From contig OX246740.1 of the NCBI GenBank assembly GCA_945910005.1, positions 55,421,221 through 55,485,220 of the forward strand: DNA of 64,000 bases, in the 5' to 3' direction. Every line of letters starts with the position of its first letter. Position 1 is the stretch's first letter. The translations under genes and the position numbers were made by a program. The notes beneath the pieces were generated by a model. The model worked only from the letters and a program-made list of their open reading frames with translations. It did not search any database and was not told the origin of the DNA. This document shows positions 58,871 through 64,000 of the stretch, piece by piece. Origin of the DNA: Isoperla grammatica (Eukaryota; Arthropoda; Insecta; Plecoptera; Perlodidae).

Positions 58871-58965
58871 TAATTAAATCTGCCTGAATTCGGATTCGGA
58901 CTTCTTAGTTCAATGGTACTTTACTTTCTAGATAACAAGTTTAAATTCGTTTCAGGACATACAAG
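58871..58965. repeat. Short inverted-repeat element, copy 2 (TCTGCCTGAATTC family)
   Basis: Shares AATTAAATCTGCCTGAATTC at its start and AAATTCGTTTCAGGACATAC at its end with 29981-30076. The middle is different and the right inverted arm is lost. Confidence 0.5.
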
Positions 58966-58969
58966 AGAC

Positions 58970-61020
58970 TAGAGCCCCAGGGGGAAAACATTAGCCAGGA
59001 TTGCCTCGTATCGGCGACTAGTGAGATACAGTTGTTACCATAAATAGTGAAGCACAGTATAGACACACGAAGACATCCAACCAGCCTGGAGAGAGATGGC
59101 TACGCGACAAAGCTATATACACTAACCCTCTCCACAAAAATCGTTAAAACATTCTTGCTGAAATTCTTTAGCTGACGCGTTTTTGTGTTAAAGCTCCAGA
59201 AAAACCCTCATGTTATTCTCTTTGAACACAGGAAAGATAGAACACTTTGTCTTCGTCTGTTCAAGCGTAACGGTGTGCATGATAATATGACTATGGTGAT
59301 ACTATGGGGATAAGTAACACTCCAAATAATAATGTCTCAAAGCATTCATATGAGGAAAATATCAACAAAGACCTCGAAAAGAAAAGGAATATGGATTAAT
59401 AGCTGCGACAAAATAGCCCGAATAGCACAATCACGTCTACAACAACAACAACATTTCGCGAGACAGACGAGAGTCTAAAAAGATTCATCTACTGACGTAT
59501 ATTATTTACTTATTTCTTGTGAAAGGTACTCTCAAATAAAGTGGATTGTGTTTGATGCAACTATGAACTATCACAAGAACCACTCCATATATCTCCCCAC
59601 TTGAACCCACGCTTGAACTCTACGGAGACAGTGTAATGTCTGATATAGTTAAAGCGAGAGCGGGTTATGCTACCCTTGAGACGGCAACTCACACAAAACA
59701 CTGTACAGCTGCTTACGTTTAGTGCAAGGCTGCACTTAGTGGTGTTATTGTTAGACATTATCACCCATTCACACATACAATCTTGCGTTTGTAGGTTCGG
59801 GTCAGTCTGGTCAGTTCGGGTCAGTTTGGGTAGAACCTAATTTATTACCAACCACTATCATTGGTAGACACGTCACCCGTTCACGTTACCCCTTATAGGG
59901 ACCAACAATAAGATTAAACGTACTAATTTGTGAGAAAATAGGCATGATGAAACAACGAAAAAGAAGGAAACCGGTAAAAAAAAACAGTAATAGCTACTTA
60001 ATTATTATTTAACATTTTATATCTACAATCTCTTTGAATAAATAAAAAAATAAATTTACATTTGGAGTCTACCCATTCATTAACGATACTGATTTTCAGA
60101 GGGTGAGTTTAATTTAAATCGACTACCAACACTGTAGGCTCAGAACACCATCGACGAGTGAGCAATAATGTATGTGAGAGTGTGTTCTGTCTTTACCGGT
60201 TGCTCCTTACGTCTTCCCCTCCACCCCTGTATAAATAACCTTCTTGTCGTAATTGTCACACACAACTTGCCACTAAGTAAGGCACACGCTTTCATTAAAT
60301 CCCGCTTGCAATCTAATGTGATTACACAGGCTAACAGAGGAGTCTAGATTACACGACGAGGAGCGTGATGAAGACAATGTAACTATATATTTTAGTTTGT
60401 GCTGCTTTGTGTGAAACAGAATATAATGAAGGCAGTTGAGCACGTGCCGACCTATATATCAATGTTATTCAATTATTCACACTAATCATATTCGTCCCTT
60501 TAACTGTATCCCAGTTATTAAGGGTGCATTTAACTTACGTCACCGCCTTACTTACTTACTTTACAAGATGTCAACATTCTACAATTATTTCCAATCAATC
60601 AAGTTAGCCATTAGTGTAAGGCATACACTACTCTTTGTGCTTTTGATTTAACTATTGTGACAATGTTAATCACCTCTTAGTCTGCCCCAGCCTCGACGAA
60701 CTATTTACCCTGCGCGATATCTTGAAAGCAAATGCGATAAGAATAGCAGTGGCAATATTTTTTAAAATTGTGTACGCCCGGAAACGGAAAGTAATTGTCA
60801 GTACTGTGAAAACATACTTGTTATCATATTTGTTATTCGGTGATTATTTTCTATTAGTTTTAGTTTAGTTCGTATTATTTAACTCTAAAAATTAAAACTG
60901 TGTAGACTACAGAGCATCAGCCTGTGGTCATGTTTCAGGTCTGATATTGAGTATTCTCCTGTGTGGGGGGAGAGATTCCTGAGCGTCACCGTTAACGTGC
61001 TCAGAGTGTAGCTGGCTCCC
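58970..61020. other. Intergenic, no gene recognised
   Basis: AT-rich. A CAA run lies at about 59439-59450 and a GGTCAGT tandem at about 59799-59828 (TCGGGTCAGT repeated). No supported gene. Confidence 0.45.
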
Positions 61021-61030
61021 ACCTGTTGCT

Positions 61031-61050
61031 CCCCCCCCCCCCTCCCCCCC
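61031..61050. repeat. Poly-C tract
   Basis: Twelve C, a T, then seven C. Three minus-strand open frames crossing it are glycine-rich artefacts. Confidence 0.95.
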
Positions 61051-61054
61051 TCGC

Positions 61055-62045
61055 CGCACAACAAGGACAAAAGTGGCGTCCATAAATTGCGTGAGAATGC
61101 TCGCCCACGCCTGCCAACGTAACGACACGCCGTGTGCAGCAGTGTTGTTGCCAACCTGAGAGAACCATTATCGCGGGGGGAGGTTTCTCGTGTCGTGACG
61201 TCATGGGCAGAACTTTATTAAAGCGTGCGCGGCTTTATAGAGATAACTGTGTTGATAGCAACACGGTTTCATAATACCGAGCTCTGGTACTGCAAGCGTT
61301 TATAGTAGAATAATGTATTTATATTATAAACAATACAAAAGTAGTGTTTATAACACTTTCTGAATTGTTATATATAGATATACGTAATACAAAACATAAC
61401 GAAAAAACATATTTTAAATTTTTAGTAAACGCAACAGTCCAGTTACTCAACGAGCTGGTTTATGTGTATTTTAAAACGGAAGATATAGGTTACCCTGGTT
61501 CAAAGCCTAGATGCTACAACGCCAATAATATTAACTAGATCTAATCGAGATTAAATATTTGACACTTTGATTACGGAAGTTGATAAGTGGACATAATAAA
61601 AAACAGAAAATAACATCACAGTAATGATGAAGTGTTATGTTTACATTGCATATCCAACAAACACTCTACGACCGACCCGAGAGCGCTATAGAAAAGAATA
61701 AGAACGTGTATCGCATGAAAGCGCAAATATTTGCCAATTTAATAATAATTTCTTTCGTAGAGCCCAGCTCAGTGTTCGTGCAAACAACTTCCGAGGTTTA
61801 TCACTAGAGTGCACGGCAAACACAACGACGAGGGTCTATTATTGCCAACGCGTTATCAATATAACATTATATTGACTCCCGCGCGCGGGAAAAAGTCTTG
61901 AATCAATGTGAGATAATATGAGACTCCATCGTACTCTCTCTGTTCTGCTAAAACAAGGACCGTTATCGTATCTAGACTACACTACGTGCACAATCAACAA
62001 TCAAAGTATATTATCCCAAACGTAACTAGTATCATACCGACATAC
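61055..62045. other. Intergenic, nothing recognised
   Basis: AT-rich after a CG-rich start (61055-61240). No coding signal. Confidence 0.5.
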
Positions 62046-62050
62046 ACACC

Positions 62051-62290
62051 GTCCCTTTCATGCACACCGTTTCTACGAAAATGAACACATTCCCGCCGTT
62101 CTTTCACACATTCGTAAAGCAGAAGTCTTGCGTTTAGTAGAGTACACTAGTCTCATGCATTAGTCACACCCGTTATGTTAGAAATTTCCAGATATACAAC
62201 CCAAGTTCGTAAAGTATCCCCAATGAACCTGTGTCAAGCAGATGGTAGGAATTCTAGAGAAGTATACAATTATGTTGGTACTATTGGACT
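62051..62290 (+). repeat. Dispersed repeat R1, copy C
   Basis: CCCTTTCATGCACACCGTTT, later TTCTTTCACACATTCGTAAA, then TTTAGTAGAGTACACTAG, ATTAGTCACACCCGTTATG, TTAGAAATTTCCAG and GTACTATTGGACTGGGC. It matches copy B over almost all its length and copy A over about 125 bases. No conserved frame. Confidence 0.65.
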
Positions 62291-62446
62291 GGGCTATTTC
62301 GTTAGCATGGAAGTTTATTTAGGTTGGAGGTTGGTACACAAGAGATCACACATCTACTCTGGATCACAATGACGTCTAGCCAGGCAATGATTGGGCCTGG
62401 CAAACAGACTGTATTTACTTGCGTCTCGAGTGCTTTGGCGCGTTTC

Positions 62447-62555
<109 letters not shown>

Positions 62556-62559
62556 CTTG

Positions 62560-63605
62560 TACAAAGAGAGTGACCGATAAGTCTCTCTTTGAGACTGCCT
62601 ATACCTGCCGAGATGCTGCTTGATCTGGTATGACCATTGAGTGTAGAGTGTCTACACTATAATATGCTGCACTAAACACTCAACGGTGTTGTATGGTTCA
62701 TGGTCCATGTGCGGATCAGGGTACGCGCGTAAATACGAAGCAACTGCGTTAATTACCGTCCATGTATCGTGGAAATACACTCAATGCTGAAGGAACTCGC
62801 AAACTATTTCAAAGAGGTGTCGATAAAGGAGATATCTTTACTACCTTTGATGTCTACATGTCGGAGCGTAAACTGATTACGTTCATTTAACACCTTGATT
62901 GGTCGTAGAAGAGTTGACATTACGTGATACTGAAATCCATCGTCTTCTAGACGTGACTGTGTTGACTTACGTAGTTATACTAAGCAAAGAGGAAGCCAAT
63001 GTGTGTGAAATGCCATGTGTAATGCCGTGTACACGTACACTGTACATCCAAGGTTGCAAGCATGTAAGTGCATAATTAGGTTGTGTCTGCGCTGCGAGAA
63101 GGTTCATTACGAACATCTCAGTTTGTTTATACGTCATCGAGAACTACCCTCGTCTCGGCCAATCACGTTTCATCTCTGACTAGAACAAGTACAACACAAC
63201 AAACAACGTCTTAGTGAGTTCTCGTAGAGTAACTTCAACGCCATTAAACAGACAAAGTAAACAGTAATATATGTGAACTTTACGACTACCTCGCTAGAGC
63301 TATGTGACACGATAGCACTTCCTTGAGTGTATTGAAGTATGCCTATACGTCTTGGAATCTACAACACTCTATACATCAGTTTGTTAATTATATTATTTGT
63401 AAATGGAACCCTATCTCTCTCCATTCAGTTTAAATATCATTGTAAAACTTTGAAATTGGCTTGCGTTATGCATTATACCAGCACTGTGTTCGTCCACGTA
63501 TTATAGACTCGCTATGAACTATTTTGCAGGCGCGTGCGAAACGATTGTAAATATTACAAAACCGAAAGAGCGAACACACTTTATTAAATGCAGATTGTTA
63601 AAATA
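62560..63605. other. Intergenic, nothing recognised
   Basis: No gene or shared repeat seen. Confidence 0.5.
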
Positions 63606-63610
63606 CTAAG

Positions 63611-63755
63611 GGCCGGTCTTACAATCTTCTAATAGGAAAGTTATTTGTATTAATTAAGATATTTGGAGGATTTCAAGAGTTTTGATTGGTCGTTGCCATG
63701 GAGATAACAAGCTCTTCGACGAATAGTAATTATAGGGACATTGTAAGACTGGACC
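63611..63755. mobile_element. MITE, GGCCGGTCTTACAAT termini
   Basis: Left end GGCCGGTCTTACAATCTTC and right end complement GGTCCAGTCTTACAATGTCC are imperfect inverted repeats of about 19 bases. The element is about 145 bp and is flanked by CTAAG on the left and (C)TAAG on the right, a possible TAAG target duplication. No coding capacity. Confidence 0.65.
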
Positions 63756-64000
63756 TAAGAGTTATAAGTTTTCTTGAAAATCTCTGAGGGTATGTACCGG
63801 TGTACAAAAAAACCCAATACAAACAACAAGCTGTCAGAAAATAAACGCATGCATTTGCACTTACTTTTAAGAAAACTGAAAATATATGTGGTAAAACTTT
63901 CGAGTAGGACTAAACCATTAACTGAATCACATCCAGTGCAATAAATGCATTCCGTCGCGAGTAGTGACTCACTCGTGCGTATTCGAAATCAATACCATTG
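63756..64000. other. Intergenic, nothing recognised
   Basis: AT-rich window end without features. Confidence 0.5.

Noticed and set aside
60885..61204. Three overlapping minus-strand frames with glycine runs
   Set aside because: Poly-C tract and CG-rich surroundings, no shared domain and no splice support.

Overview
The window reads as a piece of an insect nuclear genome: AT-rich, gene-poor, intron-bearing and full of interspersed repeats. The taxonomic call rests on one well-supported gene, a three-exon member of the Osiris family (DUF1676 proteins), a family known from insects. Its two long introns (about 1.9 kb each) and the wide gene-free flanks suggest a large, repeat-rich genome such as that of a hemimetabolous insect; that last step is inference and I cannot name a species.

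Layout. 1-488 is the end of a transposon arm cut by the window edge. 489-22650 holds no gene I can support; it contains a nested MITE plus hAT-type insertion (4601-5169), tRNA-like SINE pieces, two LINE-like 3' tails, a dispersed repeat and simple repeats. 22668-27680 is the Osiris gene on the plus strand, with TATA and initiator candidates, three coding exons giving 284 residues, and an ATTAAA signal. The last 87 bp of its coding sequence are duplicated in tandem just after the stop codon. 27700-38900 is intergenic, with GACA repeats and small inverted-repeat elements. 38937-41824 is a 2.9 kb foldback transposon: two arms of about 1.2 kb, each carrying the decayed 3' end of the same cysteine-rich transposon gene, with a MITE in the loop. 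An 87-bp minisatellite of seven units and a diverged tandem pair follow (41883-42890). 42900-53700 is intergenic with several TIR elements. 53700-55680 is a possible small spliced gene or long non-coding RNA set in a cluster of TAGGCCTA-like motifs. 55700-64000 is again intergenic.

The clearest biology is the Osiris gene, a secreted or vesicle-membrane protein of cuticle-forming epithelia. An FTZ-F1-type site in intron 2 and a GGGTCAC/GTGACCC hairpin upstream are candidate links to moulting control, by inference only. The most unusual structures are the duplicated Osiris C-terminal module lying beyond the stop, the large foldback element, a three-copy dispersed repeat (about 7.1, 47.1 and 62.1 kb) that I do not recognise, and very small hairpin elements sharing one core. 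I did not find a novel enzymatic or defence system here.
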